Below, one piece after another: positions 37,326-46,877 of a DNA stretch of 64,000 nucleotides (position 1 is its first letter; each line of letters starts with the position of its first letter). The DNA lies in assembly GCA_964461435.1 (NCBI GenBank), contig CAYWUI010000015.1:1-64000 (forward strand), read 5' to 3'. The DNA comes from G020354785 sp964461435. GTDB lineage: Bacteria; Bacteroidota; Bacteroidia; Bacteroidales; UBA10428. The position numbers and the translations under genes were made by a program. The notes beneath the pieces are model-generated. The model saw only the letters and a list, made by a program, of their open reading frames with translations. It searched no databases and was not told where the DNA came from.

Positions 37326-38045
37326 TTACCTCCTTCTGACATCACCCGAACCCTCAATACGCTCCCTGACAACCGGATTGCCTTCATAGTACACTATCCC
37401 GCTGCCTTCAATATAAACATCAAGCAAATCCCATACAAAAACATACACATCACCTGAACCATAAATATCCACGTAACATTCATCAGATTCAAAATCAAAT
37501 GCCCTGATTCTTCCTGAACCGTCTATTCTCATATAAGAATTATTACAGGAACCGGTTAGTCTTATTTCCCCTGAGCCGCCAATATCGGCCTTAAGCTCGT
37601 CACAGTCAACGTCAATATATATGTCACCTGAACCATTAAGTTCTATATCTAGCGAGGAAGTATTAAAATAATTGCAGTTGATAAATCCCGATCCATCAAG
37701 ATTCAGGTAATCAAGTGCCGGAGTATTTACTGTTATCACAATAGGGTAACCGGACTCAAGGCATCGACGGCTGCTTGTACCGATCTCCAGTATATTTCCT
37801 TTAGTATACGTAGTGATAAAGTCTAACAGATTTTCATCACCTTCGACATAAACACTGGTTACCGTATCATAATTCACATAAACATCAAAATAACCATCAA
37901 GTTCAATACCAGAAAAATTTCCGGTTACTCTTTCTTCCGAGGCGAAAATATTATCCCCCTCTATACAATTATATCTCTCACAAGAGTTATGTATCATAGC
38001 TAATAACACTGTCAGAGAAACTATTAAGTGTCTGAAAATTTTCAT
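37326..38045 (-). CDS. Lipoprotein with head GIN domain (DUF2807)
   Basis: A 239-residue protein with a signal ending AMIHNSC, consistent with lipidation at Cys 23. The rest is a DUF2807 putative auto-transporter adhesin head GIN domain: GNFSGIELDGYFDVYVNYD, then LNLDGSGFINC, LNGSGDIYIDVDC, IGGSGEIRLTG, IDGSGRIRAF, IYGSGDVYVFVW, and IEGSGIVYYEG. The repeating G-S-G turns stack as a right-handed beta-solenoid. Envelope-located with unknown partner. It lies 61 bp after the related solenoid-like gene at 38107 within the sigma/anti-sigma operon. Confidence 0.85.
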   Translation of the reverse strand: MKIFRHLIVSLTVLLAMIHNSCERYNCIEGDNIFASEERVTGNFSGIELDGYFDVYVNYDTVTSVYVEGDENLLDFITTYTKGNILEIGTSSRRCLESGYPIVITVNTPALDYLNLDGSGFINCNYFNTSSLDIELNGSGDIYIDVDCDELKADIGGSGEIRLTGSCNNSYMRIDGSGRIRAFDFESDECYVDIYGSGDVYVFVWDLLDVYIEGSGIVYYEGNPVVRERIEGSGDVRRR

Positions 38046-38106
38046 GTTTTCATATTTTTATATTTAAAGACAAAAAAAAGTATTTGTAGTTGCAAATTAT
38101 TTAATC

Positions 38107-39201
38107 TTACTTATGCACAATATTAACAATACATTTCTTGGGGACATTAATCTTGACTTTGGATACAGGATTCCCGTAGCCTATTGTCCCGTAAGTTGAC
38201 AGCAATTTCTGATCTTCATCAACGACCTTAAGTTCAGTTTTTGCCAATTGAGCAGGCAAGTTTAAAAGTACATCCTGATGATGTAAAATATCAATAATGT
38301 ATGCCGAACCTTTTTCAAAAATAAGATCGATATCAGTATATTCCGAATTAATATTAATAAAAGAAAATCCCCTGTCAATAAGTCCGATTGAAAAATTACC
38401 ATATTTAAAATTATAATTCAATTCATTGTTTAGCTTGTGTACTGTAAAATCAGAGAAATAGCTATCCCCGTACAAATCATTTATTATCTGGAAATATAAC
38501 CTGTCTCTCCTGGATATTAACTTAAGGTAGTCGGCTTCATCAATATATATCTTTGATGATCTGCTGTCAATATGAAGCTTGTTAGCAGTTTTTACGGTAA
38601 GATCGGAGTATGAAACCGTTACTTTGCCGTCACGCATATAATTAATCACGCCGTCACCTGAACTTAAACTAATTACTGCATTTCCATTCAGGTTGTTTGC
38701 TTTCAAGTCACCATTGGAAAGATTTATGTTAACACTCCCGTCAAGATCATCGGTATAAATATCCCCGAATTTATTCTCAATTTTGATACTTGCATACCTG
38801 GGCACATATACAAGGTAATCAATAGTAACCTGGTTTTCAGAAGATATTATTGTTCCCGCTATATCCATCAGGTCAGTAAACACACCTCCTGACTTCTTGC
38901 CCAGCGTTGTTTTGGCTATAATATAATAATCCGTGCCGGTAAAGTCAAAGCCTATACTTTCTTTCAACTTTGTAAGCCGTGGCTCACTGTTGGTTTTTAT
39001 GGTAAGATTGACTTTAAATTTTACTGAGTCGTTATCCCAGGTTACAACATGCACCTTGCCGTATTTGTTAAAAATATCAATAGTTGTTGAACTATTTACC
39101 CTATACGACTTTGACACCTTCCTGGTATAGACCTGGGCTGTCAATGCCGATGTAATATACAGGGCAAGCAACAGAATAAAAACAGTTTTTTTATAATTCA
39201 T
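38107..39201 (-). CDS. Secreted DUF4097-like beta-solenoid protein
   Basis: A 364-residue secreted protein. ATG at 39201 gives a clean signal peptide (MNYKKTVFILLLALYITSALTAQ); a Met nine codons upstream would only lengthen overlap with the previous gene. The body has repeated short strands of the DUF4097 type: ASIKIENKFGDIYTDDLDGSVNINLSNGDLKANNLNG..., then VTVSYSDLTVKTANKLHIDSRSSKIYIDEADYLKL. These stack like the GIN domain encoded next. The start overlaps the anti-sigma gene end by 11 bp, so translation is coupled. Probably part of an envelope-stress regulon controlled by the adjacent sigma factor; function unknown. Confidence 0.75.
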   Translation of the reverse strand: MNYKKTVFILLLALYITSALTAQVYTRKVSKSYRVNSSTTIDIFNKYGKVHVVTWDNDSVKFKVNLTIKTNSEPRLTKLKESIGFDFTGTDYYIIAKTTLGKKSGGVFTDLMDIAGTIISSENQVTIDYLVYVPRYASIKIENKFGDIYTDDLDGSVNINLSNGDLKANNLNGNAVISLSSGDGVINYMRDGKVTVSYSDLTVKTANKLHIDSRSSKIYIDEADYLKLISRRDRLYFQIINDLYGDSYFSDFTVHKLNNELNYNFKYGNFSIGLIDRGFSFININSEYTDIDLIFEKGSAYIIDILHHQDVLLNLPAQLAKTELKVVDEDQKLLSTYGTIGYGNPVSKVKINVPKKCIVNIVHK

Positions 39202-39739
39202 AACAATTGTATTTTTTATCACTCCCATCTTTGTCAGGTTTTATCTCTGATGATATTTCTTCTAAAATTGAAATTCTTAATCTGTAGTTTTGAATCATCG
39301 CATCAATAACTTCCTGATTTGCAATATTATCTTTCAAATCATTTTTAAGCTCCCTATAGAGGCTGTCAAGTTGATTCAGATCATAATTTAGTTCCTCTTC
39401 CAAAGCGGGACAGGCGGCAAGTATCGGTTTTATTTCGTTTAGCTTTTCGTTAAGCACACCTGTATAGTAATTTTCAGCCTCTTTAAGTTCAGGAATTTCA
39501 ATCTCTTTACTCCTGGAGAATGAAATCTTTGGAAAACCTTCATAAATAAATTTATTTATCATGTAGGATATCACAAAGATTAGCAATACAGCAGCAGCCC
39601 TGCTTAAAATGAATTTAAACCTGATTGTTTTTCGGGGTCTGATACCGGACTTAATTTTATTCCACATTCCTGGATCAGGCTCCCTGAAATCAAATGCTTC
39701 CCGGTTATTTAGAATAAATTTTTCAAGTTTATCTTTCAT
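39191..39739 (-). CDS. Predicted anti-sigma factor (single-pass membrane protein)
   Basis: A 182-residue protein with a cytoplasmic N-terminus of about 45 residues (FILNNREAFDFREPDPGMWNKI), one transmembrane helix at about 46-63 (AAAVLLIFVISYMINKF), and a periplasmic helical tail that looks coiled-coil (ENYYTGVLNEKLNEIKPIL, then LDSLYRELKNDL). This layout and the 4-bp ATGA overlap with the ECF sigma gene mark it as the cognate anti-sigma factor. The short N-terminal motif FDFREPDPGMW is common in Bacteroidetes anti-sigma partners. Confidence 0.78.
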   Translation of the reverse strand: MKDKLEKFILNNREAFDFREPDPGMWNKIKSGIRPRKTIRFKFILSRAAAVLLIFVISYMINKFIYEGFPKISFSRSKEIEIPELKEAENYYTGVLNEKLNEIKPILAACPALEEELNYDLNQLDSLYRELKNDLKDNIANQEVIDAMIQNYRLRISILEEISSEIKPDKDGSDKKYNCYEL

Positions 39740-40290
39740 GATCCTGATTTTATTAGTAATTCCTTAATTTTTTGCCTGGCTCTTGAATACTGAGATTTCG
39801 AGGTTGATTCTGAAACACCCATAATTTGGGCTATCTCCGAATGATCGTATCCCTCAAGCAAATAAAGGGAGAAGATCACTCGATACCCCTGCGGCAACAT
39901 TTCCATAGCTTTTTGCACATCTTTTACTTTCAGAGTGCGAGTATCAAGATTATCTTCTCCGTTATTTGTGTCATCCATATCAGGTAAATTGTCAGTTAAT
40001 ATCAGTTCAGCTTTTTTGCGTTTTAATGAATTAATGCATTTATTTATTACAATTCGTTTTAACCACACGCCAAAGGCCGACTCATACCTGAACGTATCCA
40101 GTTTCATGAATGCCTCGGCGAACGATTCCTGCAACATGTCTTCAGCTTCCTCTTTACTGCTCATCATTCTATAGCATATATTGTACATTGCCTTAGCATA
40201 TAATTTGTATAGCTGATATTGAGATTTTGAGTCACCTGCCTTACATAACTCAATTATTTCCTCGTGTATGTTAATATAAGCTGCCGCCAA
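39736..40290 (-). CDS. ECF-type RNA polymerase sigma factor
   Basis: A 184-residue sigma-70 family protein. Region 2 spans about 20-90 (YQLYKLYAKAMYNICYRMMSSKEEAEDMLQESFAEAF, then VWLKRIVINKCIN). Region 4 spans about 125-175 (MLPQGYRVIFSLYLLEGYDHSEIAQIMGVSESTSKSQYSRARQKIK), with the helix-turn-helix that reads the -35 box. It begins an operon with the anti-sigma gene (4-bp overlap) and at least two envelope proteins. The signal sensed is unknown. Confidence 0.93.
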   Translation of the reverse strand: MAAAYINIHEEIIELCKAGDSKSQYQLYKLYAKAMYNICYRMMSSKEEAEDMLQESFAEAFMKLDTFRYESAFGVWLKRIVINKCINSLKRKKAELILTDNLPDMDDTNNGEDNLDTRTLKVKDVQKAMEMLPQGYRVIFSLYLLEGYDHSEIAQIMGVSESTSKSQYSRARQKIKELLIKSGS

Positions 40291-40465
40291 TTTTCAAGCA
40301 AATTACCGTAAGAGATTGCTTTAAATTACTACATATTCTTCGTAATTCCCTTTATAATGACAATAAAGTTATAGCAGGGTTGCATTACCCGTATAAAAAG
40401 ATATAAATAATTGATGTTATAATAAACTTTGCAAAAATTCTCTGCAAAGAGTAATAACTATAAAT

Positions 40466-40473
40466 TATCTTTG
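40466..40473 (+). promoter_or_regulatory. Candidate -7 element for the gene at 40511
   Basis: TATCTTTG fits TAnnTTTG and lies 37 bp before the ATG at 40511. A TTTG at 40428 is too far (34 bp) for the usual -33 box, so only the -7 element is supported. Confidence 0.4.
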
Positions 40474-40510
40474 AACATATATTTACAGCAATTTAAACTA
40501 TAAGAGATAT

Positions 40511-42010
40511 ATGAGCAAATATAAGTTTTGGGCAGCATATGTACTCATTTTCATGGGCTTTCAGTCTTGTGTCTGCAATATATTCAGCCAGATTGACACA
40601 AGCGAAGTACGCATCAAAAACGGAGACAGGCATATTGCCAGCCGCACCTCGGAATTTGAAAAAATTATCGGTTGCGATGAAACAGGCTTTTACGTTCTGA
40701 GGAAAGAGTTCAGATATGCACTCGAGCATTACGACAATGATCTTAACCTTACAAAAGCAGTGTATCCCAAGTTATTCCAGGGGCTAACAACATTTGAACT
40801 TGAATGTGCCGTCCTGTTTCACGGAGAGTTATATTTATTTACATCCACCCAGAATTTTAAAAAGAAGGTCCTGTATGTAGAAACTGTAAATAAAAGTACA
40901 TTGGAGCAAAATGGTGACAGGCATGTTTTTGCTGAGTTTCCAAATTTCTCGGGTAACTGGGCCGATTTTCATTTTATGCTTTCAAAAAGGGAACAAAAAC
41001 TTATGATCTGTGGCCAGATTCTGGCATTCTGGAGAAGATCAATAATTCAGGAAATATTTGTCCTTGATAAGGATCTGGCAACCGACTGGCATATAAGAAA
41101 GACGATGTTCTTTGATCACAGGTTGCCATCTGAAAGAAAATTTCATATAGATGACAGCGGCAATGTATATTTGCTTGGACAAACATACCAGGTAGGCCTG
41201 TTCAACTTCGAGCTCGACCAGAGAAATCAGTTCGTTATTATCTCATATACAAATAAAGGAAATAATATAAACAGGTATTATATAAAACTTACCGGCAAAT
41301 TTGTAAGGGAGTTATTAATGGAAACCGGGAATGACAATAATCTTTTCTGTGCAGGTTTATATTCCGAAAGGGCCAGGTACGGGGTGTCAGGTGTTATATG
41401 CTTTACCGTAAACAATAATATCAATCAGATCACCGGACAAAATTTTGTGCATCTTGATCCTGAAACAGGCGGAAACGTTCTGATGCCGGATGACGGATCA
41501 AAACAAATACATGTAAGTCATAAAGCTAACTACCTGCAGGTTAGAAAAAACGGCAATTTTATCCTTGGTGTCGAACAGCAGATAGACCAAAGCTATGATA
41601 ATTTTAATGAAATCCTTTTGTTTTGTTTCGGACAAAACGGGACCCTGGCATGGAGGCAGACCATTTATAAGAAACAAACTTACAATGATCCTAGTGAATA
41701 TAACTATTGTTCCTATGCACTTTTTGCCCCCCTTGATGAGAACAGAATTGAGGTCCTGTATAATGATAATGCAAAGAATTACATCGGTGAAGAGTATAAA
41801 AGGTTAAAGACATTTCATACATCAACAAAATCTTACCTTGTTCAGGTGGAGGTTAACGAAAACGGACAGGCCAGCACCTATATTATTATGTCACGCCGCC
41901 GCCGTGATCCTGTCCCCTATGTACTTGGATTCTATGATACAAAAAAGAATGCTGTAATTCTTTTAAATAAAAAAAATATTAAATATAAGTATAGCATGCT
42001 TGAGTTTTAG
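40511..42010 (+). CDS. Secreted protein of unknown function, beta-propeller-like
   Basis: A 499-residue protein with an N-terminal hydrophobic segment (FWAAYVLIFMGFQSCVCNIFSQ) that reads as a signal peptide. No family is recognised. The sequence is a series of strand-rich units separated by turns, such as FYVLRKEFRYALEHYDNDLNLTKAV, FHIDDSGNVYLLGQTYQVG, NNLFCAGLYSERARYGVSGVICF and KNGNFILGVEQQIDQSYDNFNEILLF, which suggests a beta-propeller or similar scaffold. Transcribed alone, divergently from the ECF sigma operon and convergently with the TPR-phosphatase gene. Similar Bacteroidetes proteins are usually unannotated. Confidence 0.65.
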   Translation: MSKYKFWAAYVLIFMGFQSCVCNIFSQIDTSEVRIKNGDRHIASRTSEFEKIIGCDETGFYVLRKEFRYALEHYDNDLNLTKAVYPKLFQGLTTFELECAVLFHGELYLFTSTQNFKKKVLYVETVNKSTLEQNGDRHVFAEFPNFSGNWADFHFMLSKREQKLMICGQILAFWRRSIIQEIFVLDKDLATDWHIRKTMFFDHRLPSERKFHIDDSGNVYLLGQTYQVGLFNFELDQRNQFVIISYTNKGNNINRYYIKLTGKFVRELLMETGNDNNLFCAGLYSERARYGVSGVICFTVNNNINQITGQNFVHLDPETGGNVLMPDDGSKQIHVSHKANYLQVRKNGNFILGVEQQIDQSYDNFNEILLFCFGQNGTLAWRQTIYKKQTYNDPSEYNYCSYALFAPLDENRIEVLYNDNAKNYIGEEYKRLKTFHTSTKSYLVQVEVNENGQASTYIIMSRRRRDPVPYVLGFYDTKKNAVILLNKKNIKYKYSMLEF

Positions 42011-42046
42011 AATAGATTTTTTCAGGCTAAGATGAGGTGGTTATTT

Positions 42047-45000
42047 CTATACGCGTATTCCCATAACCAGAATATCATCAATCTGATCATATTTACCCTT
42101 CCAGCCTGCAAATGACTCTTCAAGGATATTTTTTTGCTCGCCCAGCTGCTTATGATGAATTTCCAAAAGCAATTCTCTGAAACGGCGGGCTCCGAATTTT
42201 TTCTTGTGCTCACCTCCAAACTGGTCCATATACCCGTCTGAAAAAATATATAACATATCATTCTTTTGCAGTTGGATTTTATGATTGCTGAACGGTTTAT
42301 CATACCTGGCTGATATTCCTATAGGCATTTTATCCGCCTTTACCTCCCGGAGCTTTTTATCTCTTATTATGTATAATGAATTATGTGCTCCTGAATACTG
42401 AAGCATTTTTGATTCAAGATTAATAATAATCAAAGCAATATCCATACCGTCCTTGGCTTCATCTTCCCTGCCTGTTTGATGTAACGAGCTCATTATATTA
42501 TTTCTGAGTTGCCCCAGTATCTCGTGTGATCTTGCCGTAGCAGTCTTATTTACTATTTCGTTCAGAAATGCAATTCCAAGCATGCTCATAAATGCGCCGG
42601 GCACACCGTGACCCGTGCAATCAGCTACTGCAATTATGCTCTCATCCTCTCTCTGGGTAGTCCAATAATAGTCACCGCTGACAATATCCCTGGGTATATT
42701 TAAAATAAAATGCTGGGGTACAATCCTTGTAACATACTCTTCCGGGGGAAGGACTGCTTTCTGTATTCTGCTTGCATATCTGATGCTGTCAGTAATTTGT
42801 TGTTTCTGGTAAGAAATAACCTTATTCTTTGCAATAAGTTCGGTGTTTGCTTTTTTCTTCTGAACATACTGTTTGTAAATCATGCAAATAAAGATGATTA
42901 GTATTATTAATCCCATTAAACCTGCCAGTATGATAAATCGCTGTCGTTTTGTTCTTTCTTTTTCATTTGATAATTCAAGGTTTTTTATTTCCAGCTCCTT
43001 TTGTCTTCTGATAGACTCATATTCAGCCAAAAGTTTCTGTTTCTGAATTTGTCTCCTCAGAGCAGCTATCAGTACCCCCTTGTCTTCTTCTCTTTCTTTT
43101 GATATACCTTCAAAAATCTGGGTTTTCTCATCCTGAATAGTATGCTTTAAGTCAGCAAAAAGCTTCTCATATTCATAAGCTTTTTTATAATCGTTGAGTA
43201 AAGAATAAACCTCTGAGAATGCCCTGTTGTTTCTTGCAACAACTTCGGGATAATTAATTTCACCAGCCAGCTCACTACTCTGTTTGTAGTATTCTATAGC
43301 CTGGTTATATTCCTTTAATCCTTTATATGCATTGCCAATATTATGTAAGGAAGCTGCTATACCCCTTTTGTAACCTATACCCTGCTTAATCTCTATCGAC
43401 TGTTTATAAAAATCTATGGCTTTTCTGTATTTGTTCCAGTCATAATTAATGTTTCCAATATTATTGAGTGCTATGGAAACCTGTTTTTGGTCACCTATCT
43501 TCCTGGTAACATCAAGTGACTGTTCATATAACTCTTTTGCATCATTATATTCTCCCAGGTTATAATACATACTGCCCATGTTATTCAGGGTGGCAGCAAC
43601 ATTCTCCTCCCTGTTAAGATCCTTATCTATCTCAAGCGATTTTTGATAATTCTCAATAGCTTTGCCAGGATCATTTTGTTCAATATATATGTTTGCTATT
43701 TTATCGTACATTAATGATTCTTCTTCCTTTTCATTCAGGTTTTTTGAAATATCCAGGGATTGTTCATAAAATTTAACAGCTTTCTCATACTGATAAGTGT
43801 TTTCATATACCTGTCCGATATTATCCAGAATTACTGCAGATACTTTTTTATTTCCCAGTTCTTCGCTTATTTTATATGATTCTTCATAATTCTCTACCGC
43901 TGTTTCGTATCTTCCTGAATCATAATAAGTTACAGCTATGTCGTTCAGGATTATTGATGCTCCTTCAAGATCACCTGTTTCCTTTTTTAGATTAAGTGAT
44001 TTATTATAGTATTCCAATGCTTTGCCCAACTGGTTATCATCATGATATAAATTGCCAATTTTACTTGATATTTCGCCTGCTCCTTTCTTATCACCGGACC
44101 TCTCTCTATCCTTCATTGCATTCAAATATTTGCTTATTTTTTCTTTGCTGAATTCTTCCACAACTCCTGAATCCCTGATAACAGCATCTTCCTCTGATTT
44201 TCCTGCAGCCTCTTCTTTTTTTTCTTCAGCTGAGCTGAGTGTAAGATCTAATTCCTTTGCTTTTTTTGACGGATATTTTTCTTTCTCTTTCTGCTGCTCT
44301 TTCTCCTGCGCTTTATTTTTCTCAATCTGCAATTTAGCAGCTTCCCTTGCTGCCTCCTCAGCCACGACGGTTTCCTGTACTTTATTGTAGCGAGGTTCTT
44401 CTTTTGTTTGTGCAAGAAGCCTACTTATTTCTTCAATTTTGGTTTTTGGAGACTGCTCGTCAGGCAGAATATTAAGTGCCTTAGTAAGATTCGACTTTGC
44501 ATTTTCATAATCACCGTTTCTCATATTTTCATCTGCTGACGATAATAGCCTGTCAAATGCATTTTTCTTCTCAATAAAAATCTGAGTATAAATAGAATCA
44601 ATAGCATTAATCATGGTGAGTGAATAACTATCCTCAGGCCTGTATAACATAGCTTTCTTATAAAATTCTGCTGCCTGTTTAAAGTTCTCGTTACTGTAAT
44701 AATAATCACCCTTTTCCACTGAGTTTTTATAATTATCTTCAGTCGATTTTTCTACTTTTATTATTTTATTAATTTTTTTAATCTGCGATTTTGGGTATTG
44801 TTCATCCGGAAAGTACTGTAATGCATTATCATACGCTATCCATGCATCTTCGTAATTTGAACTTTTCATTAAATTATCGGCTGCTATTACCTGTTTGTTA
44901 TATTCCTTTTGTTTTAATACTGACAGTTGATTGATTATTTCTTCAATTTGTTCATCTATCCCGGCCTCAAATTCCCTGACCGGATAAAACAGCCAGCTGC

Positions 45001-45424
45001 TCCTTTCAAATACATATTTTTTTACAGGTTGATTAAATACGGTTGTATTCAGGCCCTGAACCATCTCAATCATCTCTATCTGCAGGTCAAAAAAACCTTC
45101 AGTAATGCCCCCTGCCTTAATAATATCTTCATCAATCCTGGTTGAAATAATTATCTTCTTTGTTATATAACCTTCTTTGGAAGTCTCCATAATATAATCC
45201 TCGCCATAGTCCAGTAAAAAACCGAACCTTCCGTTTCTTTTTGAAATAACTTGTGACTCCATACGTGAATCTAAGAGGACATTAATTACGGCTCCGCTTA
45301 ACGTTTTGCCATTATGCAAAACAACACCCTCGACTTCCAGTTGAGGAGAGTTTTGTGCATATGAGCCAGAAGTGACGATAAAAATTGAAGCAAAAAAAAC
45401 AGAGATATAAGTATTAAATTTCAT
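42047..45424 (-). CDS. TPR-repeat protein with C-terminal SpoIIE/PP2C-type serine phosphatase domain
   Basis: A 1125-residue membrane protein from the ATG at 45424 (signal MKFNTYISVFFASIFIVTSGSYAQ; a Met five codons earlier is possible). Residues about 28-105 look like a carboxypeptidase-regulatory fold (GVVLHNGKTLSGAVINVLLDS). A helical part with three TPR-like units (about 160-330) and a Lys/Glu-rich linker (345-425) lead to about eight 40-residue TPRs (about 430-760), as in AAVTYYDSGRYETAVENYEESY-type units. A coiled coil and one transmembrane helix (about 840-865) precede the cytoplasmic SpoIIE domain (about 900-1125: RDIVSGDYYW, VADCTGHGVPGAFMSMLG, FSDGYMDQFGG). It probably senses an envelope partner through the TPRs and dephosphorylates a cytoplasmic anti-sigma antagonist-like target. 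Confidence 0.88.
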   Translation of the reverse strand: MKFNTYISVFFASIFIVTSGSYAQNSPQLEVEGVVLHNGKTLSGAVINVLLDSRMESQVISKRNGRFGFLLDYGEDYIMETSKEGYITKKIIISTRIDEDIIKAGGITEGFFDLQIEMIEMVQGLNTTVFNQPVKKYVFERSSWLFYPVREFEAGIDEQIEEIINQLSVLKQKEYNKQVIAADNLMKSSNYEDAWIAYDNALQYFPDEQYPKSQIKKINKIIKVEKSTEDNYKNSVEKGDYYYSNENFKQAAEFYKKAMLYRPEDSYSLTMINAIDSIYTQIFIEKKNAFDRLLSSADENMRNGDYENAKSNLTKALNILPDEQSPKTKIEEISRLLAQTKEEPRYNKVQETVVAEEAAREAAKLQIEKNKAQEKEQQKEKEKYPSKKAKELDLTLSSAEEKKEEAAGKSEEDAVIRDSGVVEEFSKEKISKYLNAMKDRERSGDKKGAGEISSKIGNLYHDDNQLGKALEYYNKSLNLKKETGDLEGASIILNDIAVTYYDSGRYETAVENYEESYKISEELGNKKVSAVILDNIGQVYENTYQYEKAVKFYEQSLDISKNLNEKEEESLMYDKIANIYIEQNDPGKAIENYQKSLEIDKDLNREENVAATLNNMGSMYYNLGEYNDAKELYEQSLDVTRKIGDQKQVSIALNNIGNINYDWNKYRKAIDFYKQSIEIKQGIGYKRGIAASLHNIGNAYKGLKEYNQAIEYYKQSSELAGEINYPEVVARNNRAFSEVYSLLNDYKKAYEYEKLFADLKHTIQDEKTQIFEGISKEREEDKGVLIAALRRQIQKQKLLAEYESIRRQKELEIKNLELSNEKERTKRQRFIILAGLMGLIILIIFICMIYKQYVQKKKANTELIAKNKVISYQKQQITDSIRYASRIQKAVLPPEEYVTRIVPQHFILNIPRDIVSGDYYWTTQREDESIIAVADCTGHGVPGAFMSMLGIAFLNEIVNKTATARSHEILGQLRNNIMSSLHQTGREDEAKDGMDIALIIINLESKMLQYSGAHNSLYIIRDKKLREVKADKMPIGISARYDKPFSNHKIQLQKNDMLYIFSDGYMDQFGGEHKKKFGARRFRELLLEIHHKQLGEQKNILEESFAGWKGKYDQIDDILVMGIRV

Positions 45425-45599
45425 CAAACTTATATTCAACAGGATAATTATAAAGTCTGTGTAAATGTCAATTTACAACGTTTTTAGTAAAATCTCAAAT
45501 TGTAAATTGTTAATATCTGATTAAAATTAGTTAATTACGAATAAAATTCAGTATAGAAAAAGAATAATACAGTCAATAAAAATATTTGGCAGCATATCT

Positions 45600-46877
45600 T
45601 CAGTATAAAAGAACCTTCTCACTGAATATCTTATTGTCAGATAAAAAAACCAGAAAGTATATTCCAGGTAACAGGTTACCTGTATTTAAAATAAGTTGCC
45701 TGTTCCCCGGGGGTGCAATTTTTTCAACCCCGATAATACTGCCTTGCATATCAACCAGGTACACCTTATTAATAAACCCATCATTTATTTTTATTTGCAG
45801 CAAATTAGCGGTATGATCCTGAAGTATCTCAACCTCCTGTAATTGTTGTTCTTCAGTTGTTGCCGAAAAATAATCATATCCGCAGCCTTTAAGCATAAGT
45901 CCGGTTGCCTGCCTGATATAAGTCAATTCATTATACAGGGAGTCACCCGGACAAAGGGTGCTGCATCCGTCCCTGTGGCCGGCAATGACATGTAATTCTG
46001 GATTCAGGGGATGCGGATTGATACCATATGGATTCAGGCTGTCTCTGGCTGTTTTCCATGCCAGTAAATTAATTAAGGCACTCACTGACTCCTGCGTTGG
46101 CTTTACATCCATATAATTACCCAGTATGCAGATACCCATAGTCCCTGTATTACTGCTGCAGAAATGCGCTCCCATAACATTATCCTGCTCATACATACCG
46201 GGATCTCTGCCTTTGAATATTGTCCCGTCCTGAGCAATCAAATAGTTGTAACCGATATCTGACCATCCGTTAACAAGGGTATGACTTAAATATATGTTCC
46301 TTACCACATTAGTATAATCGGTGAGATCGTTGGATGTTGCCGAATGGTGAATTATGATATTGCGAACCTCCTGTATGATGCGCTCATAGTCCGGTTCAGG
46401 GAGGCCTTCACGCCATATATCCTGATCAGTCATCTCCGGTTCTGAACAGTCTGAAGCTTTTTTTTTTCGTCTTTCTTTTCTTAAGACTTTCTTTGACGGT
46501 GAAGCATTGATGCAATTAAACTCAGCTTCTTTTTTAATAGCACCCGGATAAAAAAGGAACTCAGATATCTTATGTTTAAATACAATTAAATTGCCTGTTA
46601 AAAATCCGGTTGTATCTTTTACATGTTCTTCCTTTATAAGCATGAAGGTGTCATTTTCAGCAACAATATATGAATTGTCAAAACTGCCGGAAGTATCTAT
46701 TCTCACCACCAGGGCTGTCATAGGAAATTCAGGGGAAATTAAAATCAATGTGTCAGCAGTTGACTTGGTTTCATTTACGGAGGGAATACCGAGCTTCATT
46801 TTCTTAATATATTGCCCGTATCCGCTTAACGCCAGAAAACACATTATTAGCAGTCCGGTTGCTCTTATTCTATTCAT
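45600..46877 (-). CDS. T9SS-sorted N-acetylmuramoyl-L-alanine amidase (PGRP/amidase_2 family)
   Basis: A 425-residue secreted protein, start placed at the ATG at 46877, which gives a clean signal peptide (MNRIRATGLLIMCFLALSGYGQ); a Met 15 codons upstream is possible. The amidase domain lies at about 170-345 and carries the zinc ligands in NIIIHHSATSND and VIAGHRDGCSTLCPGD, plus DIGYNYLIAQDGTIFKGRD and GTMGICILGNYM. The C-terminal 75 residues (VEILQDHTANLLQIKIN ... LLPGIYFLVFLSDNKIFSEKVLLY) form a T9SS sorting domain. It cleaves the lactyl-peptide bond of peptidoglycan if active. T9SS export puts it at the cell surface, suggesting action on other cells' walls or released fragments. Confidence 0.87.
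   Translation of the reverse strand: MNRIRATGLLIMCFLALSGYGQYIKKMKLGIPSVNETKSTADTLILISPEFPMTALVVRIDTSGSFDNSYIVAENDTFMLIKEEHVKDTTGFLTGNLIVFKHKISEFLFYPGAIKKEAEFNCINASPSKKVLRKERRKKKASDCSEPEMTDQDIWREGLPEPDYERIIQEVRNIIIHHSATSNDLTDYTNVVRNIYLSHTLVNGWSDIGYNYLIAQDGTIFKGRDPGMYEQDNVMGAHFCSSNTGTMGICILGNYMDVKPTQESVSALINLLAWKTARDSLNPYGINPHPLNPELHVIAGHRDGCSTLCPGDSLYNELTYIRQATGLMLKGCGYDYFSATTEEQQLQEVEILQDHTANLLQIKINDGFINKVYLVDMQGSIIGVEKIAPPGNRQLILNTGNLLPGIYFLVFLSDNKIFSEKVLLY

Noticed and set aside
43200..44150. Regularly spaced similar segments in the TPR gene, considered as a CRISPR or DNA repeat array
   Set aside because: The period is about 120 bp and conserved at protein level (40-residue TPRs), not as identical DNA repeats and unique spacers.
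44052..44390. 112-codon plus-strand frame opposite the TPR-phosphatase gene
   Set aside because: It is a Ser/Phe/Leu-rich mirror of the Lys/Glu-rich linker codons on the other strand and has no family features.
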